Below are positions 15,713-24,828 of a stretch of 64,000 nt of DNA, one piece after another. The first letter of the stretch is position 1. The number at the start of each line of letters is the position of its first letter. Position numbers and translations under genes: made by a program. The DNA is from WGMI01 sp041739275 (GTDB lineage: Bacteria; Bacteroidota; Bacteroidia; Flavobacteriales; Schleiferiaceae). The notes below the pieces were generated by a model that ran no database searches, had not been told where the DNA came from, and saw only the letters and a list, made by a program, of their open reading frames with translations. The DNA lies in assembly GCA_041739275.1 (NCBI GenBank), contig JBGSOF010000007.1, positions 1-64,000 of the forward strand. Direction: 5' to 3'.

Positions 15713-18256
15713 CTATTCGAAGTCTCCGATTCCCCTTCTTCGCTCCACTTTCGCATCTTTTAAGATCGATGCTTTTGCATTGAATCCAATCGAATAGCTC
15801 CGCTGATAACCAAAAGGCACCCAGAGCACGCGAAGTTGCCAGCAGTGCAAGTCGCGATCGATTGAGATCGAAGTCTGCGTTATTTGCTTTCGCTCGAGGT
15901 CATAACCTGAATCAAAAGACATTCTCCAGGCCTCGGTGAGTTGAAAGTCTCCGTTAAACCTCATGCTGCGCGTCAGATTGGTGTTCAGGCCATTTTTGGA
16001 AATCCGCTGGTTATAGCTTACCCGGGCGTTCCATGGCAACGCAAAATCCATAAATCCATTGATGCCGTAATAATCGAAATTCCCCTGTTCGAGCCCGAGC
16101 CCTTGGGCATCGGCCGGGTTTGCGGCCTGAGATTTTTGTGTGGGCGATTTTCCGCTCAAGATGGCGTCGTTCAGTTTAATGTCTACGTTGAAAGACGACC
16201 CCGTGTTTCTGAGCCACACTCCATTGACTTCTCGAGCCGATCGATTCACCCTTTGCCCGTTCAAATCGACTCCATAAAAGTCGAAGGTGGCATTGAACTG
16301 AAAGCCGATGAGTTCTTTGAGAATTCGGGTACGGGCGTTCAAGCTGAGCGGTGCCCACGCAAAGGAAGTGGCCGCCGCGTTGTACGAAGTATTCAATCCA
16401 AAGCCCTCGAGCAATTTAATCTTGGCCGAGCCCGTAGAATCGCGCTTGCTGCGCACTTTCATCTCGAGTGTATTGTCGATACCAAAACCGACATTGGCTT
16501 GCAGACCTTGTCCGGGGCTGCCGTAGATTCCTTGTCTAAAAACAGACTGCGTGACTGTGGTTCCCGAAGGCTGGTTCTGATAGGTTTCGTAATACCCCCA
16601 AAAAGGGTCGGAGAAATCGGGTTGATAAGACAATCGAATGTTCGGACTCACCACATGCCTCAGTGCGCGCACCTTGCCCCGGTAGTTGTACTGACCGTAG
16701 ACTTTCGTTGAAAGACTAGCAGCGGCATTGAAGTCGAAGGCATTGTAAAAACCGTAGATCGTATCGGTAAAAACAGCCTGAGAATCGGCATCCCAACGAC
16801 TGCTCAGTTTATAGGGATACGTTCGGTTTGCGGCGCTGATATTCGGCGTTAAAGACCAATACCTGAAGATTTTGACACTGGTGGAAACATCCATCGATTG
16901 ACGCAATCCGTAGCTCGATTTTCCCCACAATTCAGAGAAATCGAAATCGTCTTCGAGGGTATTTGCGCGTATGCGATTTTCTGCATTGGCCGAATAACTA
17001 AAGCCGATGTCTTCGTACCAAGGCCCACCGCCCAAGGCTTTGCCTCCCGGTGCAAAAGGTTGAATGCGCTGCAGGTTAAAAGCGAGCCGCGGCAAGGTGA
17101 GACTCAGATCGCCGGTTTGTATATTTTGGCTGTGCTCGAGGTTGGCCGACAAACTGTACGGGCGTCCCGTCCAGCTCTTGCTGATGGCTACGTTCGATCT
17201 GAGCTGCGACGTCAGGACTTGTTGCGCTTGTTGTTGGGTGTTTTGAAAATAGGAATTGGTCGCGATATTGACCGAAGAAGAAAAGCGCAGATCGGGTCTC
17301 GCTTTGGGGTCTTGGGCGTGATTCCAAGTAACATTGAAATCGGTGGAATTTTGATAACGGCCGCCGATGAGTTCATAACTCGGCTTGCCAATAATGATTC
17401 GGTTGAAGCTGAGCAAAAAACTCCCCGAGTGTCGGTAGCGCCTTCTGTAGTTGCTCGACGTGTTTAAGCCAAATCCGCCCATAGAGTAGATATCCGCTCT
17501 GAAGGTCAAGTCAAAATAGTCGTTTACCGCCCAATAATACCCTCCATCTTTCAAAAAATATCCCCGTTCGAGATTGTTGCCCCATGTGGGAATAAGAATG
17601 CCGGAATGTCGACGCTCGGTCGTCGGAAAAAAACCAAAGGGCAAAATGATGGGCGTTGGGATGTCGAGTACTTCGAGGTGTGCCGGACCGGTGACAATTT
17701 GATCGCCTCCGATCACTTTCGTTCGGTTGGTTCGCAAGCTAAAGTGCGGATGTTCGAGATTGCAAGTGGTATACGATCCCCCCGTGAGGTAAAACACCCG
17801 GTCGTCGATTTTCTTGACCTGATCGCCGTGCAAAAAACCTTCGCCCTCTTGGGTGATGATTCGATAGATCCGCGCTTTTTTGGTGCTGAAATTATATCGA
17901 ATCGAATCAGACAAATATTCTTTGCCGTCTTGCACAAACAAGGGCCTCTGAACTACGGCCCCGCTGCTGTCTCGAATGCCTCTGGCAAATGCCTCGTTCG
18001 TTTTCCAATCGAGCCGAACAAAACCCGCTTTGAGCGAAATCTGTTCGTATTCGACCAAGGCTTCGTTGTACAAATAGGCTCGGTTGAGGTCCGGACTCAG
18101 TGCTATGCTGTCTTGAGCGCGGTAGTGAACCTTTGAACGAAGACCTGCCGCAGGAGCTGCCACGGTGCTGTCTACCCGAGCAATCGAAGTGTCGGTTTGC
18201 GCCTCAATGTGGAAAAAACCGCTCACAAAGAGCGCGATAAAAAGAATTACCCGCAC
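15713..18256 (-). CDS. Putative LPS-assembly outer-membrane protein, LptD-like
   Basis: 847 residues with a signal peptide ending near EAQ (residue 20). Residues about 45-200 have the OstA/LptA-like beta-jellyroll pattern (repeated short strands such as YEQISLKAGFVRLDW and ARGIRDSSG). From about 200 onward it is a large aromatic-rich barrel with HSGILIPTWG, typical of Bacteroidota LptD homologues. LptD inserts lipopolysaccharide into the outer leaflet. The start codon is GTG at 18256. Divergent from the amidase gene. No LptE candidate lies beside it. The C-terminus ends GDFE rather than Phe. Confidence 0.78.
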   Translation of the reverse strand: MRVILFIALFVSGFFHIEAQTDTSIARVDSTVAAPAAGLRSKVHYRAQDSIALSPDLNRAYLYNEALVEYEQISLKAGFVRLDWKTNEAFARGIRDSSGAVVQRPLFVQDGKEYLSDSIRYNFSTKKARIYRIITQEGEGFLHGDQVKKIDDRVFYLTGGSYTTCNLEHPHFSLRTNRTKVIGGDQIVTGPAHLEVLDIPTPIILPFGFFPTTERRHSGILIPTWGNNLERGYFLKDGGYYWAVNDYFDLTFRADIYSMGGFGLNTSSNYRRRYRHSGSFLLSFNRIIIGKPSYELIGGRYQNSTDFNVTWNHAQDPKARPDLRFSSSVNIATNSYFQNTQQQAQQVLTSQLRSNVAISKSWTGRPYSLSANLEHSQNIQTGDLSLTLPRLAFNLQRIQPFAPGGKALGGGPWYEDIGFSYSANAENRIRANTLEDDFDFSELWGKSSYGLRQSMDVSTSVKIFRYWSLTPNISAANRTYPYKLSSRWDADSQAVFTDTIYGFYNAFDFNAAASLSTKVYGQYNYRGKVRALRHVVSPNIRLSYQPDFSDPFWGYYETYQNQPSGTTVTQSVFRQGIYGSPGQGLQANVGFGIDNTLEMKVRSKRDSTGSAKIKLLEGFGLNTSYNAAATSFAWAPLSLNARTRILKELIGFQFNATFDFYGVDLNGQRVNRSAREVNGVWLRNTGSSFNVDIKLNDAILSGKSPTQKSQAANPADAQGLGLEQGNFDYYGINGFMDFALPWNARVSYNQRISKNGLNTNLTRSMRFNGDFQLTEAWRMSFDSGYDLERKQITQTSISIDRDLHCWQLRVLWVPFGYQRSYSIGFNAKASILKDAKVERRRGIGDFE

Positions 18257-18423
18257 AGAGGGGTCTTATTTTTGTAGTGGACGAATCTGCCTCGCGAGCA
18301 AACTCAAACGTTCAAAGCCTCCAAATCGGATACTTCAATTTCCGTTGCCACCGTTTGAGTTGCAAACTTCGATGTTTTGCTCGCAATTAAGGGTGGATAG
18401 AGTTCAAAACTACAATCAAATAA

Positions 18424-19617
18424 ATGGCCTTCCGAACGCGCATCTCTTTTTGGAAAAGCCAAGGTCTGGCCTGGGGCCTCTGCTCCGTGTTCATTCTGAC
18501 AAGCGGCTTTTCTCCCGACATCTTCGGACGTCGGACAGATTCGAACACCATTAAAAAAGTGGTTATTGACGCGGGGCACGGAGGCCAAGACACGGGCAAT
18601 CCCGGCACTGGGCGCTACAAGAGCCGAGAAAAAGACGTCGCATTGGAGGTCGCCATGATGGTGGGGGCCATGATTAAAGATCGAATGCCGGACGTCGAAG
18701 TGCTCTACACCCGTAACAAAGACTATTTCGTTACCCTGCACGAGCGCACGGCCTTCGCCAATCGCAACAAAGCAGACCTCTTTATCTCAATTCACTGCGA
18801 CGCCTTTACGAGTTCGGCCGCAGTGGGGTCTTCAACTTTTGTGATGGGAAAAGATCACGGTGACGAGAATCTGCGCGTTGCCCAACAAGAGAATTCAGTT
18901 ATTTTTTTGGAGGAAGACTATAAAGAACAATACGAAGGATTCGACCCTTCGAAACCCGAGACGTATATCGCACTGACGCTTTATCAGAACCACTTTCAAG
19001 AGCGGAGCATTCTCTTGGCCGATCGCATTCAGACGCGGTTTCGCGAACAAGTAGGTCGGAAAGACCGGGGGGTCAAACAGCAACCTCTCTGGGTAACCAG
19101 CCGAGCCAGCATGCCCGCCGTGCTGATTGAGCTCGGTTTTTTGACCAACAAGGCCGAAGAAGACTTTTTGAACAGCCCAAAAGGCAAAACAGCTTTGAGC
19201 GAACAAATCGCCGAGGCCGTGCACGACTATCGAAAAATGGTCTCCTTTTTAGATATCCCATCTAAAGTAAGTGGCACGCCGACAGCCCAATCAGCGGATT
19301 CGTCGAAATCAGCTGAGGTTGTGCCCGCTGAAAAAGCAAGCCCAAAACCCATTTACCGCATTCAGTTAAAGACTACGGCCAAGCCACTTTCAGCCGAGCA
19401 ACAGAAGGTTTTTGGAGAACTCAGTCCGATTTTGGAATCGAAAGACGGAGGGCGCTACCGGTACCTTTACGGAGCTTTTGAAGGCTACGATCGGGCTCGA
19501 GCCGAACTCGACCGCGTCAAGAAATCAGGTCATTCGGATGCATTTATCGCTGCAGAGATCTACGGCAAGCGGGTGGACGTCGAAGAAGCGCGCAAACTCG
19601 AAAAGGCGAACCTTTGA
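18424..19617 (+). CDS. N-acetylmuramoyl-L-alanine amidase with C-terminal SPOR-like domain
   Basis: 397 residues: an N-terminal hydrophobic export signal, an Amidase_3 domain (about 40-275) and a C-terminal SPOR-like segment (about 305-395). Zinc ligands are visible in IDAGHGG, in the downstream Glu of REKDVALEVA and in FISIHCDAF. The enzyme cleaves the amide linking MurNAc to the stem peptide, normally at division sites, and the SPOR-like end (YRYLYGAFEGYDRARAEL) would bind denuded septal glycan. Followed closely by the MlaD-like gene, with a separate promoter between them. TATTTTTG at 18267-18274 is a possible distant -7 box. Confidence 0.9.
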   Translation: MAFRTRISFWKSQGLAWGLCSVFILTSGFSPDIFGRRTDSNTIKKVVIDAGHGGQDTGNPGTGRYKSREKDVALEVAMMVGAMIKDRMPDVEVLYTRNKDYFVTLHERTAFANRNKADLFISIHCDAFTSSAAVGSSTFVMGKDHGDENLRVAQQENSVIFLEEDYKEQYEGFDPSKPETYIALTLYQNHFQERSILLADRIQTRFREQVGRKDRGVKQQPLWVTSRASMPAVLIELGFLTNKAEEDFLNSPKGKTALSEQIAEAVHDYRKMVSFLDIPSKVSGTPTAQSADSSKSAEVVPAEKASPKPIYRIQLKTTAKPLSAEQQKVFGELSPILESKDGGRYRYLYGAFEGYDRARAELDRVKKSGHSDAFIAAEIYGKRVDVEEARKLEKANL

Positions 19618-19666
19618 GCCCCGTGTCAAGCGCTGCGATCAGAACATCTGTGGAGCCGTCGTGGAC

Positions 19667-19674
19667 TAAATTTG
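19667..19674 (+). promoter_or_regulatory. -7 box ahead of the MlaD-like operon
   Basis: TAAATTTG matches the Bacteroidota consensus exactly and ends 31 bases before the ATG at 19706, in the 88-base gap after the amidase. It likely drives the run of overlapping genes through 23930. Confidence 0.55.
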
Positions 19675-19705
19675 CCGGAGTGGGCCCGGAGAACGAAAAG
19701 AAATC

Positions 19706-20755
19706 ATGAAGCGATTGATATCCAGAGAAGTGATGGCGGGCGTCGTGGCCATTGCTTCGCTCGGTCTCCTTTACTGGGGATTTAATTTTTTAAAGGGCAA
19801 GGATGTACTCTCTAAAAAAAGAGTGCTTTACGCTGTTTACGACCGAATTGACGGCCTCAGTGCAGCGCGTCCGATCAACCTAAACGGCTACCAAATAGGA
19901 CAGGTGAACAAGATTCACTTTCACCCCTCCATGGATGGCCGCCTGATCGTTGAATTCGGAATCGACACCGACTTTCCGATTTCGAAGAATTCGGTGGCGC
20001 GCATCGTCGCCATTAGCCTGCTCGGAGACAAAGGTGTTGAACTGATTCCGGGCGACAGTCCCGAATTGATTGCCTCGGGCGATACCCTGCGCAGCGATAT
20101 CGCCATGAGTTTGACCGAAGAAGTCAATCGGCAAGTGGCTCCGCTCAAACAGAAAACCGAAGACTTGATCGGAAGCATCGATACCACTTTAACCCTGATC
20201 AACGGCTTTTTGACCGACGAAACTCGGACCAATTTCAAAGAGACCTTTTCGAGCGTGCGCCGGAGCATTCAGACCCTTGAACACACCGTTCAAACCATCG
20301 ACGGTTTGCTCGCAGATACCCGAGCGCCCTTTACCACGACCATCGAGAACGTCAACTCCATTGTGGCGAATCTCAAAGAGAATGAAAGTCAACTCACGGG
20401 TATTTTGCAGAATACGGAACAGATCACCGATACGCTGGCCAAGGCCAATTTGGGGAAGACCATTGCCACCTTGAACCGCGTTCTGAGCAATACCGATTCG
20501 ATTGTTCAGAAAGTGAACGATGGCTACGGGTTCGCGGGCAAGGTGGTGAACGACCCTGCCCTATACGACAACCTCGCCGATGCGGCCGAACAGCTCAAGC
20601 TTTTGCTCCTCGACATGAAGTACAATCCGAACCGTTACGTCCAATTTTCGTTAATCGGAAACAGTCGAGATTACAGTCCTGAAGAAATCCGGAAAATCGA
20701 AGAAGCGGAAAAGAAAAAGAGGAGCGAATCATCTCCTGTAGAAGAGCGCCCATGA
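19706..20755 (+). CDS. MlaD/MCE-domain lipid transport protein
   Basis: 349 residues: an N-terminal membrane anchor (about 8-27), one MCE domain (about 38-120; the pattern LSAARPINLNGYQIGQV followed by SVARIVAISLLGDKGVEL is diagnostic), then a long helical region rich in Thr/Ile heptads (about 140-275) that may form a coiled coil. MCE proteins form periplasmic rings carrying phospholipids between membranes as part of Mla-type ABC systems. No MlaE/MlaF genes are adjacent; in Bacteroidota they often lie elsewhere. The 3' end overlaps the Fe-S gene as ATGA, suggesting coupled translation. Confidence 0.88.
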   Translation: MKRLISREVMAGVVAIASLGLLYWGFNFLKGKDVLSKKRVLYAVYDRIDGLSAARPINLNGYQIGQVNKIHFHPSMDGRLIVEFGIDTDFPISKNSVARIVAISLLGDKGVELIPGDSPELIASGDTLRSDIAMSLTEEVNRQVAPLKQKTEDLIGSIDTTLTLINGFLTDETRTNFKETFSSVRRSIQTLEHTVQTIDGLLADTRAPFTTTIENVNSIVANLKENESQLTGILQNTEQITDTLAKANLGKTIATLNRVLSNTDSIVQKVNDGYGFAGKVVNDPALYDNLADAAEQLKLLLLDMKYNPNRYVQFSLIGNSRDYSPEEIRKIEEAEKKKRSESSPVEERP

Positions 20756-22053
20756 ACATCATACCGAACATTGTCTTCGCCCTTTTGCTGGCCTTTGCGG
20801 GATTCCTTTTTGCGAAACAGGTCAAAAAGGTTCGACGAAACATTCTGCTCGGCAGGCCAATAGACCGCTCTGACCGGCCTTCGGAGCGATGGTCGCTCAT
20901 GGCTTTGGTCGCCATGGGGCAGTCGAAGATGTTGGTGCGCCCCGTGGCCGGCTTTTTTCACGTTTTGATCTACTTGGGATTCGTCTTAATCAACATCGAA
21001 GTGCTCGAAATTGTCATCGACGGGCTTTTCGGAACCCACCGCGTCTTTCAACCTGTGTTGGGCGGTTTTTACACAGTGGTGATCGGCTTTTTTGAACTTT
21101 TGGCCGCCGGTGTTTTAGCGGCTTGTGTAGTGTTTTTGTGGCGCAGAAACGCGGGCGGCATCGAACGCTTTAAACAAGACGAACTCAAGGGCTGGCCGAA
21201 CCGAGACGCACACATCATCCTTTATGTGGAAATCGTCCTCATGTTGGCGCTTTTGATGATGAATGCCGCCGAAGCCGCGCTTCACCATAGCCCTGGATAT
21301 GCCTTAAGCCAATTCCTCACTCCGCTGTTCTCAACTTGGACTCCCAATGCATTGCATTTCGCCGAACGGGCTTTTTGGTGGTTTCACATCCTCGGCATTC
21401 TCGCCTTTTTAAACTATTTGCCCCGCTCAAAGCACTTCCACATTTTGCTGGCCTTTCCCAATGTTTGGTATTCAAAACTCGAGCCCAAGGGCCAACTGGA
21501 TTCCATGCCTGAAGTCACCGACGAAGTGCGGAAAATGCTCGACCCGAACGCAGATCCATATGCTGCGGTGGAAAGTGGATCCGCTCCCTCTCGATTTGGG
21601 GTGAAAGACGCCACAGATCTGCATCGAATACAGTTGCTCAATGCCTACGCTTGCACGGAATGCGGGCGCTGCAGCAGTGTCTGTCCGGCAAATCAGACGG
21701 GCAAAAAGCTCTCTCCCCGAAAGATTATGATGGATGTTCGAGACCGGATCGAAGAAATCGGTCGAAACATTGATTCGGGACACGAACAACCCTCAGAACA
21801 TGGTCTTTCGCTTCTCGACGGCCGAATTAGCCGGGAAGAGCTCTGGGCCTGCACCACGTGCAACGCCTGCACCGAAGCCTGCCCCGTCAACATCGATCCG
21901 CTTTCGATAATACTCGACATGCGACGCTATTTGGTGATGGAAGAATCGGCTGCTCCCCAAGAACTCAACGGGATGATGAGCAATATTGAAAACAACGGTG
22001 CCCCTTGGCCGTTCAATCAGGCAGACCGCTTGTTGTGGACTCAAAAGAATTGA
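20752..22053 (+). CDS. Membrane-bound 4Fe-4S oxidoreductase subunit (HdrE/DsrM-like fusion)
   Basis: 433 residues: about six membrane helices (to about 230) with a cytochrome-b-like histidine pattern, then a soluble part holding two ferredoxin-type clusters (CTECGRCSSVCP near 302 and CTTCNACTEACP near 368). This architecture passes electrons between quinone and a soluble partner. The partner is almost certainly the CCG-domain protein encoded 600 bases downstream in the same run. Donor and acceptor are not known. It overlaps the MlaD-like gene upstream and the lipoprotein gene downstream (TGATG). Confidence 0.85.
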   Translation: MNIIPNIVFALLLAFAGFLFAKQVKKVRRNILLGRPIDRSDRPSERWSLMALVAMGQSKMLVRPVAGFFHVLIYLGFVLINIEVLEIVIDGLFGTHRVFQPVLGGFYTVVIGFFELLAAGVLAACVVFLWRRNAGGIERFKQDELKGWPNRDAHIILYVEIVLMLALLMMNAAEAALHHSPGYALSQFLTPLFSTWTPNALHFAERAFWWFHILGILAFLNYLPRSKHFHILLAFPNVWYSKLEPKGQLDSMPEVTDEVRKMLDPNADPYAAVESGSAPSRFGVKDATDLHRIQLLNAYACTECGRCSSVCPANQTGKKLSPRKIMMDVRDRIEEIGRNIDSGHEQPSEHGLSLLDGRISREELWACTTCNACTEACPVNIDPLSIILDMRRYLVMEESAAPQELNGMMSNIENNGAPWPFNQADRLLWTQKN

Positions 22054-22646
22054 TGGGACTGTTCGCAGCCCGAACTGTACTTGCGCCGATGCTCGCGGCC
22101 ATCTCGGCTTTGCTTTGCGCACCCGCTTGCGCTCCGATCGACGAATACTGGGTACCCCTGGGCGAAGACGCCCGATCGTTTGCCGCCGAGGTGGTTTCGA
22201 TAGACCCTTGGTACGATGATTTCGGAGACACCCTGAATCCCGTTTCACTCTACACCGAAACGAGCATTGAAGCCGGAGGCGAAGTCGATCGGCGCGGCAG
22301 TCGTTACTTTTTCGACAGTCTTTATCTCGATCTCCGGGCTTGGACCGTTCCGAAAGGGGCCGATCTCTCTGCCGGCAAAACAGATTATGCCCGCTTGACT
22401 TTTGCCGAGCAACCCGAGGGTACGGTTTTACTCGAAAGCGTGTTTCGGCTTTTTCCCGACTTCGCAGATTCCACAAACGCAAGTTTTATTGCAGACACAC
22501 TCCGGTGGAACGACCGGGCATTTTACCGGGCGTATTTGTTGAAAGACCCGGCGAACAGCCGAATGCAGGCTGTTTTGGACAGCACGGGGCGCCTCTTGGG
22601 TTTTCAAACCATCGACAGCCTTATTTATTTTCGAGAAGCTCCTTAA
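22053..22646 (+). CDS. Probable lipoprotein, function unknown
   Basis: 197 residues. ATG at 22053 overlaps the TGA of the Fe-S gene, which fixes the start even though the frame is open from 22005. The N-terminus MGLFAARTVLAPMLAAISALLCAPAC looks like a signal peptide with a possible lipobox ending in Cys26 (weaker than LxGC). The rest is a compact soluble domain without recognised motifs. Sitting inside an Fe-S oxidoreductase operon it may be a periplasmic accessory, but nothing in the sequence indicates its role. Confidence 0.6.
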   Translation: MGLFAARTVLAPMLAAISALLCAPACAPIDEYWVPLGEDARSFAAEVVSIDPWYDDFGDTLNPVSLYTETSIEAGGEVDRRGSRYFFDSLYLDLRAWTVPKGADLSAGKTDYARLTFAEQPEGTVLLESVFRLFPDFADSTNASFIADTLRWNDRAFYRAYLLKDPANSRMQAVLDSTGRLLGFQTIDSLIYFREAP

Positions 22647-22656
22647 TTCTGTTGAG

Positions 22657-23448
22657 ATGAACGTACGTACCATGGCCGATTACGCGGCGGCAAACGAAAA
22701 TCCCGAGGTTCTTTTCTGGGTCGGTTGCGCCGGAAGCTTCGACGATCGCGCAAAGAAAGTAACGGTTGCGTTTGCGGAATTGCTCGAAAGAGCGGGCGTT
22801 CGCTTCGCCGTGCTCGGAACGGAAGAGAGTTGTTCGGGCGACCCTGCCAAACGCGCGGGCAACGAGTTCTTGTTTCAAATGCAGGCCCTTTCGAACATCG
22901 AAATCCTCAATGGCTATGGGGTTCAAAAAGTGGTAACGACCTGCCCGCACTGCTTCAATACCCTAAAAAACGAATATCCGGCGCTCGGCGGAACTTACGA
23001 GGTGATGCACCACACTCAGTTCCTCGATGCCTTGATCAAAACCGGGCGCTTAAAAGTGGAAGGCGGTCATTTTGAGGGTTTAAAGATTACCTATCACGAC
23101 CCGTGCTACCTCGGACGCGCCAATGGCGAATACGAAGCCCCTCGAGCCCTCTTGCACGCGCTCGAAGCCGAATTGGTCGAGATGAAGCGCTGCAAGAGCA
23201 AGGGATTTTGCTGCGGTGCCGGTGGAGCCCAGATGTTTAAAGAGCCCGAAAAAGGACGCGAAGACGTCAACCACGCTCGAACCCGCGAGGCCCTCGAAAC
23301 AGGTGCTCAAATCGTGGCCGCGGGTTGTCCGTTTTGCAACACCATGATGACCGATGGGGTAAAGCATTCGGGCAAAGAGAGTTCTGTCAAAGTGTACGAC
23401 CTCGCGGAGCTGCTCAACGAATCGATTTCAAAAAAGGCCGGGGCATGA
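22657..23448 (+). CDS. CCG-domain Fe-S protein, heterodisulfide reductase subunit B-like
   Basis: 263 residues containing two cysteine-rich CCG (DUF3400/HdrB-type) domains: one around VTTCPHCFNTL to HDPCYLGR and the second around FCCGAGGAQMF to GCPFCNTMM. Such domains bind a special 4Fe-4S cluster and act as the catalytic or electron-exit part of Hdr-like complexes. It pairs with the membrane Fe-S protein encoded at 20752-22053. The ATG at 22657 is adopted; an in-frame ATG at 22672 is possible. It overlaps the next gene (ATGA). Confidence 0.87.
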   Translation: MNVRTMADYAAANENPEVLFWVGCAGSFDDRAKKVTVAFAELLERAGVRFAVLGTEESCSGDPAKRAGNEFLFQMQALSNIEILNGYGVQKVVTTCPHCFNTLKNEYPALGGTYEVMHHTQFLDALIKTGRLKVEGGHFEGLKITYHDPCYLGRANGEYEAPRALLHALEAELVEMKRCKSKGFCCGAGGAQMFKEPEKGREDVNHARTREALETGAQIVAAGCPFCNTMMTDGVKHSGKESSVKVYDLAELLNESISKKAGA

Positions 23449-23930
23449 AGCCTGAATTCGCTTCCTTTCCCGATGCTTCGCCGCTTTGGATTTTTGCCTC
23501 TCCCGTAGAATTGACTGAAGATCAAGAAAGTGATCTCAGAACTTCGTGGAGCCAATTTGCGCAGAACTGGCGGACGCATGGGCAGCCGGTTCGCTCGGAA
23601 TTCGCGTTGCGCGACCGTTTTTTTCTCGTCGTGGTGGCCGACAACGAGGGCCATTCTCCGAGCGGTTGTTCCATCGACTCGGCCTATCGCTTTCTGACAG
23701 ATTATGGACGCAGCCGCAATCTCGACTTGCTCGACCGGAATCGCGCCTATTATCGAGCGAGTTCCGGTGAGATTCGCTGCGAACCCCTCTCCGCATTTAA
23801 GGATCGACTCCGCGCGGGAGAGATTCGTTCAGACACAGCGGTTTTTCAGACGGGTCTTTCCGTTTTATCCGGTTATCGCCAAGGGTTTGAAGTTCCCTTA
23901 AATCAAAGTTGGGCTGCAGCATTTGCTTGA
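23445..23930 (+). CDS. Conserved Bacteroidota protein of unknown function (often mislabelled ABC ATPase)
   Basis: 161 residues, soluble. The start ATG 23445 overlaps the preceding stop (ATGA), so the longer upstream open frame is ignored. There is no Walker motif, although homologues are frequently labelled ABC transporter ATPase in databases. Notable stretches are WRTHGQPVRSEF, FFLVVVADNEGHSPSGCSID, which has a conserved-looking Cys, and a final SWAAAF. Its fixed place after the Fe-S pair suggests a related or regulatory role. Mechanism unknown. Confidence 0.7.
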   Translation: MKPEFASFPDASPLWIFASPVELTEDQESDLRTSWSQFAQNWRTHGQPVRSEFALRDRFFLVVVADNEGHSPSGCSIDSAYRFLTDYGRSRNLDLLDRNRAYYRASSGEIRCEPLSAFKDRLRAGEIRSDTAVFQTGLSVLSGYRQGFEVPLNQSWAAAFA

Positions 23931-23994
23931 GTAGAGGCAAATCCTCAATAAGACCGAGGAATCTATGCCCTGCGCCCGCTTGGCGAACAAAACT

Positions 23995-24002
23995 TAATTT
24001 CG
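23995..24002 (+). promoter_or_regulatory. Probable -7 box of the glycosyltransferase gene (leaderless candidate)
   Basis: TAATTTCG, one base from TAnnTTTG, ends 4 bases before the ATG at 24007. A start of transcription 5-7 bases beyond the box would fall on or next to the start codon. Confidence 0.45.
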
Positions 24003-24006
24003 CCTC

Positions 24007-24750
24007 ATGATTTCTAACCTACGCGTCGGGGTCGTCTTACCCGCCTATAACGCTGCGCGAACCTTGGAGCGAACGGTGCGCGAAATTCCGATCGATTTGG
24101 TCGACGAAATCATTCTCGTAGACGACCGAAGCCGCGATGAAACCGTTGAAGAAGCCAAAAGACTGGGCATCAAACATATTGTTGTCCACGACCAAAACAA
24201 AGGCTACGGTGGGAATCAGAAGAGCTGCTATGCCAAGGCGCTCGAATTGAATTGTGATATCGTCATCATGGTTCATCCCGATTATCAATACACCCCAAAA
24301 CTGATTGCGTCTATGGCGCACCTCATCGCCAACGAGGTCTATCCCGTGGTGTTGGGGAGCCGGATCCTCGGCAAGGGTGCGCTCAAAGGGGGAATGCCAT
24401 GGTACAAATATGGAGCAAACCGCATTCTCACGCTGATTCAGAACATTTTACTCGCTCAAAAGCTCTCGGAGTACCACACCGGTTACCGGGCGTTCTCTCG
24501 AAACGTGCTCCAGTCCATCCCCTTCGATCGGAACAGCGACGATTTTGTGTTTGACAATCAGATGATCGCTCAGATTTTTAAGGCTGGGTTTGAAATTGCC
24601 GAGATTACCTGCCCGACCCGATACTTCAAAGAAGCCAGTTCCATCAACCTCAAGCGCAGCGCGATCTATGGACTGGGTGTTCTCAAAGTGAGCCTCGAAT
24701 ACCGCATGGCCAAATGGGGATGGAGCACCCCTCATTATCTCCGTTTTTGA
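24007..24750 (+). CDS. Family 2 glycosyltransferase, dolichol-phosphate mannosyltransferase-like
   Basis: 247 residues with a GT-A fold from the N-terminus: VVLPAYNAARTLERTV, then the UDP/GDP-binding acidic pair VDDRSRDETVEEA near residue 39, and MVHPDYQYTP around 90 as the metal-binding region. Length and the conserved GSRILGKG and YHTGYRAFSR elements match the DPM1/polyprenyl-phosphate glycosyltransferase group. No membrane helices, so a cytosolic or peripheral enzyme that charges polyprenyl phosphate with a sugar is likely. Stands alone between a short leader and the DUF308 gene. Confidence 0.85.
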   Translation: MISNLRVGVVLPAYNAARTLERTVREIPIDLVDEIILVDDRSRDETVEEAKRLGIKHIVVHDQNKGYGGNQKSCYAKALELNCDIVIMVHPDYQYTPKLIASMAHLIANEVYPVVLGSRILGKGALKGGMPWYKYGANRILTLIQNILLAQKLSEYHTGYRAFSRNVLQSIPFDRNSDDFVFDNQMIAQIFKAGFEIAEITCPTRYFKEASSINLKRSAIYGLGVLKVSLEYRMAKWGWSTPHYLRF

Positions 24751-24828
24751 GCCTAACTCATTGACAAGCGAACACCTTTCTTACCTTCGACTTCGACGAC
24801 CAATTGCGAACTAAACCGACAAACTCCG

